A DNA stretch of 46,167 nt from Myxosarcina sp. GA_180221_E-2-1-MAG-40_15 (GCA_020692205.1 JAIMKV010000037.1:1-46167), one strand, 5' to 3'; positions 26,561 to 36,092 are shown, numbered from the stretch's first letter. The notes: generated by a model not told the origin, from the sequence alone. Translations and numbers: made by a program.

Positions 26561-27013
26561 AAATGCTCCTAAAATAAATGTTGACTTGAAAACAATCTAA
26601 AAACTAAAAAATTACCGTCGGCAACAGTAAACATTGATTGAAGCAATTTTTAGTAATATGCAATATGTTTTATCAAGGAGAGAAAAGCTTGCGGTTGATT
26701 TATTTCGCTAAAATTTTAGCTTGAACGATGGTATTAAGCAGATATTTTATCAATGTATAACTTTACTAAAGTTTAGAATAGCTTAATGCTAAATACTCCT
26801 ATTTATTCATTCCTGATTGCTATCCTAAAACGATCCCCAATATTACAGGGCAATCTTTAACTTGTCTTAGTAATTGTCAGCTATTTCCAATTATTTGTTT
26901 GCAAGTCTTTACAATATCTCTTTAATACAAATAGCTGGTAATTTAAAGGCAATAGCAATAAATGTTTGTAATGGTTTTTTACCAAAATATAATACTTAAA
27001 AATAAAACAGACC
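26561..27013. other. Divergent region between pntA and tyrA
   Basis: This 453-bp AT-rich gap must hold the promoters of pntA (minus) and tyrA (plus). I see no open frame, strong palindrome or recognised binding site. The tyrA start at 27014 has no clear Shine-Dalgarno sequence. Confidence 0.4.
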
Positions 27014-27850
27014 ATGAAAATCGGTATTGTTGGATTGGGTTTGATTGGCGGTTCTTTAGGTTTAGATTTGCGATCGCAAGGACATCAAATTATCGGCATA
27101 TCTCGTCAATCTATTACTTGCGAAACTGCATTATCTAGAGGTATTGCCGATCGCGTCAGTACCTCAATGAATTTGCTGCAAGATACGGAATTAGTGATTG
27201 TCTGTACTCCACTAGCAGTGATCGCACCGACAATTAAACAAATCATCCCCTATCTCAACCCAGATACAATCATTACCGATGTGGGTTCAGTCAAACAGCC
27301 GATCGTCACAGAGTGTAGTCAGCTATGGTCAAACTTTATTGGCGGACACCCCATGGCAGGCACAGCCGAAAGTGGTATTGATGCAGCCTTAGCTGATTTG
27401 TTTAGGAATGCAGCTTATGTCTTAACGCCGACAGAACAAACCAAACCAGAGAATTTAGCCAAACTAAAAGCGATCGCGCTAGACTTAAACGCCGTACCGT
27501 ACATTTGTGATGCTCAAATTCACGATCGCGCCGTCAGCTGGATATCTCATTTACCCGTAATGGTGAGTGCCAGTTTGATCGAAGCCTGTCTACAAGAAAC
27601 ACCCGATACTTTAAAATTGGCGCAAATACTAGCTAGTTCTGGCTTTCGGGATACGAGTCGGGTAGGCGGAGGGAATCCAGAATTAGGCATAATGATGGCA
27701 AAATATAATCGATTAGAACTATTGCGATCGCTTCATCAGTATCGAGATAATTTAGATCGTATAATTGACTTAATTGAGCAAGAAAATTGGCAAACTTTAG
27801 CAGAGATATTGCAGACAACAGCTTTAGCTAGAGCAGATTTTTTAAATTAG
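27014..27850 (+). CDS. tyrA: TyrA, prephenate/arogenate dehydrogenase
   Basis: A 278-aa NAD(P)-dependent dehydrogenase of tyrosine synthesis. The dinucleotide-binding start is 'IGIVGLGLIGGSLGLDLRSQ'. Catalytic and substrate segments are 'IITDVGSVKQPI', 'FIGGHPMAGTAESGIDAA' and 'DRAVSWISHLPVMVSASL', with the catalytic His in the last or in the GGHP segment. Cyanobacterial TyrA proteins generally use arogenate and NADP+, but sequence alone here does not prove the substrate. No ACT domain is present, so feedback would act at the active site. An ion channel gene follows 80 bp later on the same strand. Confidence 0.92.
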   Translation: MKIGIVGLGLIGGSLGLDLRSQGHQIIGISRQSITCETALSRGIADRVSTSMNLLQDTELVIVCTPLAVIAPTIKQIIPYLNPDTIITDVGSVKQPIVTECSQLWSNFIGGHPMAGTAESGIDAALADLFRNAAYVLTPTEQTKPENLAKLKAIALDLNAVPYICDAQIHDRAVSWISHLPVMVSASLIEACLQETPDTLKLAQILASSGFRDTSRVGGGNPELGIMMAKYNRLELLRSLHQYRDNLDRIIDLIEQENWQTLAEILQTTALARADFLN

Positions 27851-27930
27851 CCATCTGGCAACAGGGAATTATCTGGTTCAGGCGGTTAATTTACGATTAG
27901 ACAATTTATCATCAGTCAATCAAATCAGTT

Positions 27931-28758
27931 GTGTCCCAAGAATTAGCTGCAACAGAAACATCTCGGGAAAATTTATCGCCAAGAGAAAAGATCGCTTTTT
28001 ATCTAGACAATACCAATACTAATATTGGTTTATGGTCAAATCTCAGCATATTAGGTTTAATCTTGCTCTCTTCGGCTATTTTCGTTGCCCAAACCTATCC
28101 CATTGATAAGCAGCTCAAGTTTAGTTTAGAAATTATCGATTTGGTCATCTTGGTAATCTTTGCCATTGAGTATCTATTGCGTCTTTGGTCAGCCAAAAAT
28201 CCCCAAAAGTTTTTATTTAGTTTGTTCGGTGTAATCGATTTAATTGCTGTTTTACCCTTACTTATAGGTTGGACAGATATTCGCTTTATTCGAGTATTCC
28301 GCTGGTTTCGGATTTTACGAATTATTAGATTTTGGCAACCCGAAAAACCAATATTAGGCTTCAAGACTGGAGATAGCATTGTCTTGGTGCGAATCTTTCT
28401 AACCTTGTTTACGCTAATTTTTGTTTACGCAGGACTAATTTATCAGGTAGAGCATCAAATAAATAGTAATCAGATAGTGAACTTTTTTGATGCTTTCTAT
28501 TTCGTCGTCGTAACTATGACCACTGTTGGCTATGGTGACGTTACGCCTCTATCTCAGGCGGGGAGATTGATGACGGTGTTAATGATTTTCACGGGAGTAT
28601 TATTTATTCCTTGGCAACTAAGTGAATTAATTGCTCAAGTAGTCAAAAAAAACAATTTTGTCGAGCAAACATGCCCTAGCTGTGGACTATCTCGCCATGA
28701 GCCTGATGCTTTGTTTTGCAAACGATGTGGCACAAGATTACCAAGCGATCGCCAATAA
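27931..28758 (+). CDS. Voltage-gated-type potassium channel with C-terminal zinc ribbon
   Basis: A 275-aa six-helix channel subunit of the ion_trans family. S1-S3 are seen at about residues 38-58, 68-86 and 95-112. S4 is the arginine-rich 'IRFIRVFRWFRILRIIRF' (near 118-135). The pore and selectivity filter read 'TMTTVGYGDVTP' (near 195-206), typical for K+, followed by S6 'MTVLMIFTGVLFIPWQL'. The C-terminus holds a zinc ribbon (CPSCG...CKRCG, about 247-268) instead of an RCK domain. It starts with GTG. A role in membrane potential or K+ balance is inferred from family. Confidence 0.88.
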   Translation: MSQELAATETSRENLSPREKIAFYLDNTNTNIGLWSNLSILGLILLSSAIFVAQTYPIDKQLKFSLEIIDLVILVIFAIEYLLRLWSAKNPQKFLFSLFGVIDLIAVLPLLIGWTDIRFIRVFRWFRILRIIRFWQPEKPILGFKTGDSIVLVRIFLTLFTLIFVYAGLIYQVEHQINSNQIVNFFDAFYFVVVTMTTVGYGDVTPLSQAGRLMTVLMIFTGVLFIPWQLSELIAQVVKKNNFVEQTCPSCGLSRHEPDALFCKRCGTRLPSDRQ

Positions 28759-28777
28759 CTTTTGGTCATCAGGTTTA

Positions 28778-28814
28778 TTGACTTAGAGTGAACTCTAAGT
28801 TGTAGGTTATTTAT
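28778..28814 (+). promoter_or_regulatory. MerR-type promoter and operator, apparently leaderless
   Basis: A TTGACT -35 box at 28778-28783 is followed by the perfect inverted repeat ACTTAGAGT-GA-ACTCTAAGT (28781-28800) and a -10-like TAGGTT at 28803-28808. The spacer is about 19 bp, the elongated spacing typical of MerR-controlled promoters, with the operator lying between the boxes. The expected transcription start falls at about 28815, the first base of the MerR gene's ATG. Confidence 0.72.
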
Positions 28815-29252
28815 ATGGCTAGGGATTTAACCATTCAACAAGTAGCTGAAGCAACTGGTCTTAGTGTCCATGCTGTGCGTTACTACGAAAAAGTAGGGCT
28901 TCTAGCTTTAATTCAACGATCAGCTAATGGTCATCGGCGATATTCGCCCGAAGATGTAGTTTGGCTGGAGTTTTTAATGCGCTTGCGTGCCACGGGAATG
29001 TCAATTCAACAGGTTCATGCTTTTGCCAAGTTAGTGCGGGAGCAACCAACAAATGTAAAGGAGCGACGTTTGCTTTTAGAAGCACACCGCGATCGCGTTA
29101 AACAAAATCTGGAAAAGTTAGCTCATAACCTCCAGGTGATTGAGTTGAAAATTGAACATTACCAACACTTAGAAGCAACAGGGAAAAGCGATCTCCACTG
29201 TATATTTTGGCAAAATTATCTGGAACAAATGTCAGATCACAAGTTGCACTAA
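28815..29252 (+). CDS. MerR-family transcriptional regulator
   Basis: A 145-aa regulator with the winged-helix DNA-binding domain at the very start ('LTIQQVAEATGLSVHAVRYY', then 'NGHRRYSPEDVVWLEFLMRL'), followed by a dimerising coiled coil (LEAHRDRVKQNLEKLAHNLQ onward). The paired Cys expected of metal-sensing MerR proteins is missing; only one Cys is present near the C-terminus, so an organic or aldehyde-type signal is more likely. It resembles the group of AdhR-like regulators. The gene probably controls itself through the palindrome directly upstream. The ATG at 28815 is required, because the HTH begins at residue 5. Confidence 0.9.
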   Translation: MARDLTIQQVAEATGLSVHAVRYYEKVGLLALIQRSANGHRRYSPEDVVWLEFLMRLRATGMSIQQVHAFAKLVREQPTNVKERRLLLEAHRDRVKQNLEKLAHNLQVIELKIEHYQHLEATGKSDLHCIFWQNYLEQMSDHKLH

Positions 29253-29391
29253 ATAATCATTTTTTTGATTTTAATTCTGTTTGAAAAGATGGAAAAATCC
29301 ATCGCCAAGTGTCTTCTGATTTACAACATCAGTCGCTAAAATGAAACTTTCTGCTAAATCTCGATTACAACCTGGAATCGCCAGGTTTAAC

Positions 29392-30024
29392 TTAGTGATG
29401 ATCAAAAATATTGGGAAATTGCAGTATATCTAAACCAACAAATACAGGTATTGCTTGAAAACACTGTTGAGCTAATTGTTCACGTCCTTCTCGTTTCAGC
29501 ATCATCGTTAGTTTATCTTTGACATCCAGTAAATACCGAACATCGTTAGCAGCATAATCATACTGCTCTTTAGATAAATTTTCCGCATCCCCCCAATCAG
29601 AACTTTGAGCGCTTTTATCTAATTCTACTCCTGTTAGTTCTGCCACTAAACTTTTTAACCCGTGATTAGAAGTATAAGTACGAGCTAGTTTGCTGGCGAT
29701 TTTAGTGCAAAAAATTGGTGCGGTTTCGATGCCAAAGGTTACCTTAAACTGCGCCACGTCAAAACGAGCGTAATGAAAAACTTTGACCACGTCCCAAGAC
29801 GTTAGCAATTTCTCTAAGTTGGGTGCTTCTGTTTGTCCTTTAGCGATCCGAACTGCGGTAACAAAACCTTGAGTGTCACATAACTGTACTAAACATAAGC
29901 GATCGCGCCCTAAAGCCAAACCCATAGTTTCTGTGTCGATCGCGATCGCCTCAGTCGACATATAACGAGCTAAACTAGCCGCGTCTAAGTCTTGGTCACA
30001 AACTTGAACGTTGTCTAAAACCAT
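29392..30024 (-). CDS. RNase D-like 3'-5' exonuclease (DEDDy)
   Basis: A 210-aa single-domain exonuclease. The DEDDy motifs are visible: Exo I 'IAIDTETMGL' (Asp and Glu), Exo II 'VFHYARFDVAQ' (Asp), and Exo III 'YDYAANDVRYLLDV' (Tyr and Asp). It lacks the HRDC domains of full-length E. coli RNase D, as is usual for the short form in cyanobacteria. RNA 3'-end trimming is the likely role. It lies 9 bp downstream of the CAP-domain gene on the same strand, so the two share a transcript. Confidence 0.88.
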   Translation of the reverse strand: MVLDNVQVCDQDLDAASLARYMSTEAIAIDTETMGLALGRDRLCLVQLCDTQGFVTAVRIAKGQTEAPNLEKLLTSWDVVKVFHYARFDVAQFKVTFGIETAPIFCTKIASKLARTYTSNHGLKSLVAELTGVELDKSAQSSDWGDAENLSKEQYDYAANDVRYLLDVKDKLTMMLKREGREQLAQQCFQAIPVFVGLDILQFPNIFDHH

Positions 30025-30033
30025 ATTGCCAAT

Positions 30034-30594
30034 CTAATTTTCCAAAATGAAAATTTGTGTGAAGTAATATTCCCCTTGTTGATTTTGGGCGATTCCAATA
30101 CCTGTTAGATTATAGTTGCCAACAATGTTTTGTCGATGAGTTTCGCTTTCAATCCAGCCTATTACGGCTTGATCGGCAGGATTACGGTAGCCTTGATTAT
30201 AAGCCACGTTTTCGGCTGCGCTGCGATAATCAAGATTATCTTCTAAAGCTTCAATTCTGCTCTCAAAACCCTGATGACTAAACTCCACCATTTGCTCAGC
30301 CATATTCTGACTGTGAATTTTAGCTTGCTCACTAATTAAAGCATTTAAACTTAGAGGAGCGAGATTCAAAGAACCACGATACTGATTAATTTGTTGATGA
30401 ACCTGCTGCACTAAATTGGTGAATTCTGAGTTTTCAAAGCTGCTTGTGGCTGTTATCATGCTGTCTTGTTTGAGGCAAGTTACCTCAGCAGCGGCACTGG
30501 ATCTTGACCAAGATCCCCAACCCATAACCAACGCTACGGTGAACGTAGCTTTAATTAACCTAAGAGTTGACAGAAAAATTTGTAGTCGATACAC
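30034..30594 (-). CDS. Secreted CAP-domain (SCP/PR1-like) protein
   Basis: A 186-aa exported protein. The N-terminus is basic then hydrophobic (about residues 8-36, ending SSAAAEV), consistent with a signal peptide. The CAP domain (about 60-184) shows 'VHQQINQYRGSLNLAPLSLN', 'AKIHSQNMAEQMVEFSHQGF', 'AAENVAYNQG' and 'IGWIESETHRQNIVGNYNLT' then 'GIGIAQNQQGEYYFTQIF'. The two His residues and Glu residues match the family's cavity. Bacterial CAP proteins are extracellular and mostly of unknown function. The GTG at 30594 begins the signal sequence. Confidence 0.87.
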   Translation of the reverse strand: MYRLQIFLSTLRLIKATFTVALVMGWGSWSRSSAAAEVTCLKQDSMITATSSFENSEFTNLVQQVHQQINQYRGSLNLAPLSLNALISEQAKIHSQNMAEQMVEFSHQGFESRIEALEDNLDYRSAAENVAYNQGYRNPADQAVIGWIESETHRQNIVGNYNLTGIGIAQNQQGEYYFTQIFILEN

Positions 30595-30716
30595 GGCTTT
30601 TAATTAAACGATACAGTTGGTAATCTCTATTGTAGTATAATTGTATGTTTATGTGTCTAGAGTAATCTCAACTATTTTCAAGCCAGGAAAAATTGAATTT
30701 AATCATGCCCGAAGCT

Positions 30717-31949
30717 TTAAAATTGATCGCCTAAGTATTTAGCTACAGTCTCCACGTCTTTATCTCCCCTTCCCGAGCAATTAAAGACAATTCGCTGAGT
30801 TCCTGTCAATTGAGGACAAAGCTGCTCTAAATAGGCAAAAGCATGAGCAGTTTCTAAGGCAGGAATAATACCTTCTAATTCTGATAAGAGGCGCAAAGCG
30901 GAGATCGCCTCAGTATCCGTAACAGCATAGTATTCGGCACGTTGAGTATCTTTTAAATAGCTATGTTCTGGACCCACACCAGGATAATCTAGACCAGCAC
31001 TGATTGAATGAGCTTCAATAATTTGTCCTTGAGTATCTTGAAGTAAATAGCTCATAGCACCATGCAGCACTCCTGGGCGACCTTCAGTTAGAGTAGCAGC
31101 GTGTTTGCCAGAAGCCACGCTTTCTCCAGCAGCTTCTACTCCAATTAAACGAACGCTAGACTCTGGGACAAATTCATAAAATAAACCCATCGCATTAGAA
31201 CCACCACCGACACAGGCGATCGCAATGTCAGGCAGACCGCCCCATTTTTCAGCGCACTGTTGGCGGGTTTCTTTGCCGATGACAGCATGAAAATCTCTAA
31301 CCATCATGGGATAAGGATGAGGTCCTGCTACCGAACCTAGAATATAGTGGGTGCTTTCTACATTAGTTACCCAGTCACGGATTGCCTCGGAAGTAGCATC
31401 CTTAAGCGTGCCAGTACCAGCAGCAACTGGTTCAACCGTTGCCCCCAAAAGACGCATCCGAAAGACATTGAGCTTTTGTCTTTCCATGTCTTCCACGCCC
31501 ATATAAATGATACATTCCAAACCAAAGCGAGCGCAGACTGTGGCAGTAGCTACACCATGTTGTCCTGCTCCTGTTTCGGCAATAATCCGCTTTTTGCCCA
31601 TCCGAATCGCCAAAAGCGCCTGAGCAAGAGCATTGTTAATTTTGTGCGCTCCTGTATGGTTTAAGTCTTCCCGCTTGAGATAAATTTTAGGTTGAAAATC
31701 AGGACGAGTGTAGTGCTGGCTAAGACGTTCGGCAAAATAAAGCGGATTGGCGCGACCAACATAATCTTTGAGTAGCCCCTGTAATTCTTGAGTAAATTCG
31801 GGGTCATTTTTGTATTTATTGTAAGCAGTTTCCAATTCAGCTAAGGCTGGCATCAAAGTCTCTGGCACATATTTACCACCGTAGAGACCAAAACGTCCTA
31901 GCTCATCGGGGACAGATACGCGATCGCGTTTGATTGGAGTAGCAGTCAT
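30717..31949 (-). CDS. trpB: TrpB, tryptophan synthase beta chain
   Basis: A 410-aa PLP enzyme that joins indole (from TrpA) with serine to make tryptophan. Clear landmarks are '[20 protein letters not shown]', the PLP lysine in '[18 protein letters not shown]', '[20 protein letters not shown]', the phosphate-binding '[12 protein letters not shown]', and '[15 protein letters not shown]'. Length is normal for the TrpB1 type. It stands alone; trpA is not adjacent, as is common in cyanobacteria. The ATG at 31949 is supported by the family N-terminus. Confidence 0.96.
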   Translation of the reverse strand: MTATPIKRDRVSVPDELGRFGLYGGKYVPETLMPALAELETAYNKYKNDPEFTQELQGLLKDYVGRANPLYFAERLSQHYTRPDFQPKIYLKREDLNHTGAHKINNALAQALLAIRMGKKRIIAETGAGQHGVATATVCARFGLECIIYMGVEDMERQKLNVFRMRLLGATVEPVAAGTGTLKDATSEAIRDWVTNVESTHYILGSVAGPHPYPMMVRDFHAVIGKETRQQCAEKWGGLPDIAIACVGGGSNAMGLFYEFVPESSVRLIGVEAAGESVASGKHAATLTEGRPGVLHGAMSYLLQDTQGQIIEAHSISAGLDYPGVGPEHSYLKDTQRAEYYAVTDTEAISALRLLSELEGIIPALETAHAFAYLEQLCPQLTGTQRIVFNCSGRGDKDVETVAKYLGDQF

Positions 31950-32260
31950 AGTACGTTGATTCTAGGTTTACTAGTAGAGGCTATAACAATTTTACCTTTT
32001 AGTGTGATTAAGCTCTCAACCTTTAGCTATGAGTATTTATTGAACTGCCTTAGTGAAAATACTTTTACTTTTATATTTATTAGGCGGCATTGGTTTGATA
32101 AAGTTAGAAAAAGATCAAGTCCAGATAGCTAACCGCGTTGATTACGATATCTTCAATCATGCTCTGGGTCAAAAATTAATTGGCTCAAAGTCACAGCTTA
32201 ATTAATCACGATGAAAACAGCAATCCTGCTAATTTATTTTTCTAACAAATTCCTAACGAT
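31950..32260. other. Region between trpB and TPR gene
   Basis: This 311-bp region holds the trpB promoter on the minus strand and a possible 50-codon ORF on the plus strand (32053-32205). No strong palindrome or known regulatory site is seen. A trp attenuator or T-box is not apparent on the minus strand. Confidence 0.4.
32053..32205 (+). CDS. Possible 50-aa small protein with N-terminal hydrophobic segment
   Basis: A GTG-started frame of 50 codons. It opens with a hydrophobic run (KILLLLYLLGGIGLIKLE) and continues with an amphipathic, soluble-looking part (QIANRVDYDIFNHALGQ). Composition is coding-like, but no ribosome binding site is obvious. It lies 55 bp before the TPR gene on the same strand. 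No family is recognised. Confidence 0.3.
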   Translation: MKILLLLYLLGGIGLIKLEKDQVQIANRVDYDIFNHALGQKLIGSKSQLN

Positions 32261-33157
32261 GTGAAATCAAATTTTTCTAGATTAGCCAAAATTGTAATTT
32301 GTTTATTAGTTATCGGGGGAATTACCGGAGCAAGTTTTTATTTAATCGCTAAATATTTTCAACTTCAACAGCTATACCAAGCTAAAGATTTGCTAACTCA
32401 AAAAAAATATGCCGCAGCAATTACTGCTTATGATCAACTATTGCAAACTGACATCAGTAAGTCTCACCTCCTGTGGATTAATCGCGGATTTGCCTGGTCG
32501 GGATTAAAGCAATACGATAAGATGTTGCAATCTTGTTCGGTAGCCACTGTAATTGAACCCAACGCTCCCATGGGTTGGAACTGTCGTGGAGAAGCTTTAT
32601 ATCACTTGGATCGACTTGAAGCTGCTCGCCAAGCTTTTGAGCAGGCGATCGCCATTAATGCTCAAGAGCCAACTTTTTGGCTCAACCAAAGCCAAGTTTT
32701 AGCTCGCCTACAACGGCATTCCCAGGCAATCGCTGCTAGTGAGCAAGCAATTGGATTACTCTTAAAATCACCACATAATCCAACTAATCGCCATAATTTA
32801 GCGATCGCCTTAACTCAAAAAGGACAAAGCTGGTTAAAGCTAAATCAGAACCAAAAGGCGCTATCGGCTTTTGAGCAGTCTTTAGTATATTTACCAGCCG
32901 ACTTGTCGGCCCTACAAGGTCAAGGAATTGCTCAATATAAATTGGGTCATTATAACGAAGCAATTACAGCTTTTACCAAGATTCTACAGCGTAAAGATTT
33001 ATCGTCAGAGCAGCAGGCAATTAACTGGCTATACACAGGAATTAGCCTTTGTGATTCTGATCCTACGGCTGCACAACAGGCTTTTAAACGAGTTTTAAAC
33101 TTGACTACAGACTTGCAAGCAAAAGCAATTGCCAAAGCTGGCTGTGGTATTCGCTAA
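32261..33157 (+). CDS. Membrane-anchored TPR-repeat protein
   Basis: A 298-aa protein with one N-terminal membrane segment (about residues 10-30, IVICLLVIGGITGASFYLIA) and then tetratricopeptide repeats to the end. Repeat units include 'KKYAAAITAYDQLLQTD', 'APMGWNCRGEALYHLDRLEA', 'PTFWLNQSQVLARLQRHSQA' and 'ALQGQGIAQYKLGHYNEAIT'. It is probably a periplasmic or lumenal scaffold for protein contacts. Start codon GTG at 32261. It converges with ruvC 24 bp downstream. Confidence 0.85.
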   Translation: MKSNFSRLAKIVICLLVIGGITGASFYLIAKYFQLQQLYQAKDLLTQKKYAAAITAYDQLLQTDISKSHLLWINRGFAWSGLKQYDKMLQSCSVATVIEPNAPMGWNCRGEALYHLDRLEAARQAFEQAIAINAQEPTFWLNQSQVLARLQRHSQAIAASEQAIGLLLKSPHNPTNRHNLAIALTQKGQSWLKLNQNQKALSAFEQSLVYLPADLSALQGQGIAQYKLGHYNEAITAFTKILQRKDLSSEQQAINWLYTGISLCDSDPTAAQQAFKRVLNLTTDLQAKAIAKAGCGIR

Positions 33158-33181
33158 CTAAAAGCTGAAAATAAATATAGA

Positions 33182-33679
33182 TTAAACACTTTGATGAAAC
33201 CAGGCAGTTAAAGCGATCGCTAAAGCATCGGCAGCATCATCAGGACGGGGAATAAAGTCTAAAGCTAGTTCTCGCGCTACAGCTGCTTGAACTTCCAGTT
33301 TGTCGGCATTACCATAGCCTGTTAAAGCCTTCTTGATTTCTGGCGGGGTAAATTCTACGTAAGGTAGACGAGCCTGACTGAGAACTAACATTAAGACACC
33401 TCGTGCTTGAGCAACGGTAATAGTGTGACTCATGCGATAAAAGAATAGCTTTTCTACAGCCACCAGATCGGGATTGATTTCGTTAATTAAAGTATGTAAA
33501 TCGTCATAGATAGTACAAAGGCGATCGCCAAAAGGGGTTTTAGCGGCAGTTTCAATTACCCCAAAATCTTTAAGCTTAACCAAATCAATTGGATCGACTT
33601 TGCCTGAGGTATGACAGATAATAGTGCCGAAGCCTAATATAGCTATTCCTGGGTCTAATCCTAAGATTTTAATTTCCAT
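33182..33679 (-). CDS. ruvC: RuvC, Holliday junction resolvase
   Basis: A 165-aa RNase-H-fold endonuclease that resolves four-way junctions made by RuvAB. The catalytic acids lie in '[16 protein letters not shown]' (Asp near the N-terminus), '[12 protein letters not shown]' (Glu) and the C-terminal '[16 protein letters not shown]' (two Asp). The ATG at 33679 is preferred over an in-frame TTG three codons upstream, since family members start M-x-I-L-G-x-D-P-G. It stands alone, apart from ruvA and ruvB. Confidence 0.93.
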   Translation of the reverse strand: MEIKILGLDPGIAILGFGTIICHTSGKVDPIDLVKLKDFGVIETAAKTPFGDRLCTIYDDLHTLINEINPDLVAVEKLFFYRMSHTITVAQARGVLMLVLSQARLPYVEFTPPEIKKALTGYGNADKLEVQAAVARELALDFIPRPDDAADALAIALTAWFHQSV

Positions 33680-33844
33680 TTTTGGCAAGATACGATTAAT
33701 CTTAAAACCATAAGCTATTTAAATTATTGAATGTGTACTAGTACTCATAGTTATTTCAGCTTGCTAGGTCGTTTGCAGCTCAAGTGTTTAGGTTTATGAT
33801 AACTACTCGGGCATTGATACCTAGAAAATGGTTTTTTATCTGAG

Positions 33845-35188
33845 ATGAAAAATTCATCTTTTTCGCGCAAAAAAAATCTTGGTCACAGAACTCGATTATT
33901 CAAGTGGCTGTCTCCTGGATTATTTATTAAACGATGGTTACTCTTAAGTGCTAGCGGTTTTGTTTTGGCAGTTATTGGGACTGCTATTTGGAGCAAGCTT
34001 ACGCCGATTTATCGGCTACTATCTTTGACCTCAGAGTTTTTAGAATTTTTAACTACCGTTGTTCCTAGTTATGTTTCTGGACCGATTGTTTTGATCGCGG
34101 GAATATTTCTAATTTTTTGGGGTCAATCTCGCACTATGGGTTCGATTACTGATGTATTAGGAGTGAATAAAGACAAAGGACTGGTCGATATGTTGCTAGA
34201 CCGTCGTCGTCTTAATCGTGGCCCAAAGATTGTTGTTGTCGGTGGAGGAACTGGGCTATCTACTCTCTTACGAGGTCTAAAAGAATATAGCAGCAACATT
34301 ACGGCTATTGTTACCGTAGCCGACGATGGAGGCTCTTCTGGAAGGCTCAGAAGGGAAATAGGAGTATTGCCTCCTGGAGATATTCGTAACTGTCTAGCCG
34401 CTTTAGCAGACGAAGAGGAATTGCTGACTGAATTATTTCAATATCGCTTTAAAGCAGGAGATGGTTTAATTGGGCATAGTTTTGGCAATTTGTTTCTTAC
34501 GGTGATGAGCGAGATTACTGGAGATTTAGAACAAGCGGCAACTGCTAGCTCAAAAGTTTTAGCTATTAGCGGTAAAGTTTTACCTTCTACCCTAAGTGAT
34601 GTTAGTTTGTGGGCAGAAATGGAAGATGGCAGACTAATTAAAGGAGAATCTAATATTCCTGAGGCCAAAGGCAGAATCAAAAGCATTGGCTGTATTCCAG
34701 CAAATCCTCCTGCACTCCCCGCAGCAGTAAAAGCAATCCAAGAAGCAGAATATATTATCATTGGGCCAGGCAGTCTTTATACCAGTATTATTCCTAATTT
34801 ATTAGTGCCTGATATTAGAGATGCGATCGCTAACGCTAATATTCCTCGCATTTATGTTTGTAATATTATGACTCAACCTGGAGAAACAGAAGGTTATAGC
34901 GTTGCCGACCATATTCGAGAAATAGACCGCATCAGTAAACGAAAATTGTTTGATGCTGTCTTAGTACATCGTCAACTGCCTAGTCCTCTATCATTACAGC
35001 GCTATGCTCTAGAAAATTCTCATCCAGTTGATTTAGATCGCCAAGAAATTGCCGAACTAAATCGAAGGATAGTTATGGCAAACGTGATGGAGGAAGATTT
35101 ATCAACGGGTCATGTACGCCACAGCTCAAATCAGCTAGCTAGAGTCTTGTTGCGATGGTACAGTGGCAAGTGGCAGTCGAAAATTTAA
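33845..35188 (+). CDS. YvcK/CofD-like family protein (UPF0052), membrane-anchored
   Basis: A 447-aa protein with two predicted N-terminal membrane segments (about residues 30-49 and 76-93) and a C-terminal YvcK domain. The Rossmann-like domain shows '[20 protein letters not shown]', '[19 protein letters not shown]', '[20 protein letters not shown]' and '[18 protein letters not shown]'. YvcK proteins bind UDP-sugars and affect carbon flow and cell shape in Firmicutes. The membrane anchor is a cyanobacterial-style addition. Whether it has transferase activity is unknown. Confidence 0.88.
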   Translation: MKNSSFSRKKNLGHRTRLFKWLSPGLFIKRWLLLSASGFVLAVIGTAIWSKLTPIYRLLSLTSEFLEFLTTVVPSYVSGPIVLIAGIFLIFWGQSRTMGSITDVLGVNKDKGLVDMLLDRRRLNRGPKIVVVGGGTGLSTLLRGLKEYSSNITAIVTVADDGGSSGRLRREIGVLPPGDIRNCLAALADEEELLTELFQYRFKAGDGLIGHSFGNLFLTVMSEITGDLEQAATASSKVLAISGKVLPSTLSDVSLWAEMEDGRLIKGESNIPEAKGRIKSIGCIPANPPALPAAVKAIQEAEYIIIGPGSLYTSIIPNLLVPDIRDAIANANIPRIYVCNIMTQPGETEGYSVADHIREIDRISKRKLFDAVLVHRQLPSPLSLQRYALENSHPVDLDRQEIAELNRRIVMANVMEEDLSTGHVRHSSNQLARVLLRWYSGKWQSKI

Positions 35189-35260
35189 TAGTTGAGAGGC
35201 TTTTTCTTGGAAGTATTGCCTTTAAATATTAAAATATATTGTAGTTAGTCAAAGAGATAA

Positions 35261-35312
35261 GGGAAGTAACAAAGCAAAACAGCCTAGTCAGCCCGCTTTA
35301 CTTTGTTATCCC
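35261..35312. repeat. Large imperfect hairpin between yvcK-like and tsaE genes
   Basis: GGGAAGTAACAAAG at 35261-35274 pairs with CTTTGTTATCCC at 35301-35312, with a 2-nt bulge and a 26-nt loop. No T-run follows, so it is not a standard terminator. It may stabilise the 3' end of the upstream transcript or be a dispersed palindrome. Confidence 0.5.
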
Positions 35313-35485
35313 AACTTAAAGTTACTTGGCTTATTAATAATCTATCAATTCATTATGAAGAACGTGTATTGCAACCCACTGATTAATATAAAATTTCGAT
35401 AAACTTTTTCTGTGCCTCAAATAGTCACTTTTATGCTGAGCTCATCAGCCAGTATTTTTTATTTTTAAATTAAGGCTTGCGAGCC

Positions 35486-35965
35486 ATGCCGACAATACTT
35501 TTGCCTACTCTCCAAGATACTCAGCATCTTGGTTATCTACTAGGTAAACATCTCCTTCCTGGTAGCACTATTTTACTGTTGGGTAATTTGGGGGCAGGAA
35601 AAACCACGTTAGTTCAAGGAATTGGTCAGGGTCTTGATCTTAGTGAGTTGATAGTCAGCCCTACTTTTACGCTAATCAACGAATATTTAGAGGGTCGTAT
35701 ACCTCTATATCACCTAGATTTATATCGTTTAGAACCGAGTCAGGTAGATAATATCTATCCCGAAATCTATTGGTCGGGTATTGAAGTAGAGCCTGGTATT
35801 ACGGCGATCGAATGGTCACAACGCTTATCCATTCGACCTTCAAGCTATCTCGAAATTGAGCTAGCTGCTACTGCATCAGGCAAAAGAAAAGCCTTCCTTC
35901 AACTTTGTGGTACAAATACCTACGATTTAAACTTTCTCCACAGCTTTCCCTTAGTTCTTGAATAG
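35486..35965 (+). CDS. tsaE: TsaE, tRNA t6A-synthesis ATPase
   Basis: A 159-aa P-loop ATPase that activates the TsaB-TsaD complex in making threonylcarbamoyl-adenosine-37 in tRNAs. The P-loop is 'GNLGAGKTTLVQGIGQGL' near residue 35, followed by 'IVSPTFTLINEY', 'PLYHLDLYRL' and 'GITAIEWSQRL', the family's other hallmarks. The ATG at 35486 is chosen over a TTG three codons upstream. A bidirectional terminator separates it from petG. Confidence 0.93.
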   Translation: MPTILLPTLQDTQHLGYLLGKHLLPGSTILLLGNLGAGKTTLVQGIGQGLDLSELIVSPTFTLINEYLEGRIPLYHLDLYRLEPSQVDNIYPEIYWSGIEVEPGITAIEWSQRLSIRPSSYLEIELAATASGKRKAFLQLCGTNTYDLNFLHSFPLVLE

Positions 35966-35986
35966 TGATAAAGCATAATAGATAGA

Positions 35987-36041
35987 CAAAAAAAAAGAGT
36001 GAGGAAACCAAATTTATAGTTCACTCACTTCACTCAGTTTT
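35987..36041. terminator. Bidirectional terminator between tsaE and petG
   Basis: Nine A residues (35987-35995), then GAGTGA (35996-36001), and later TCACTC (36020-36025 or 36029-36034), followed by TTTTT (36037-36041). Either TCACTC copy can pair with the left arm. The hairpin with A-run and T-run serves the convergent tsaE (plus) and petG (minus) transcripts. Confidence 0.7.
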
Positions 36042-36092
36042 TGATTGATATCTTCGGGTTAAGTGTTCAAAATAAAAGTTTGCTGTTAAAAG

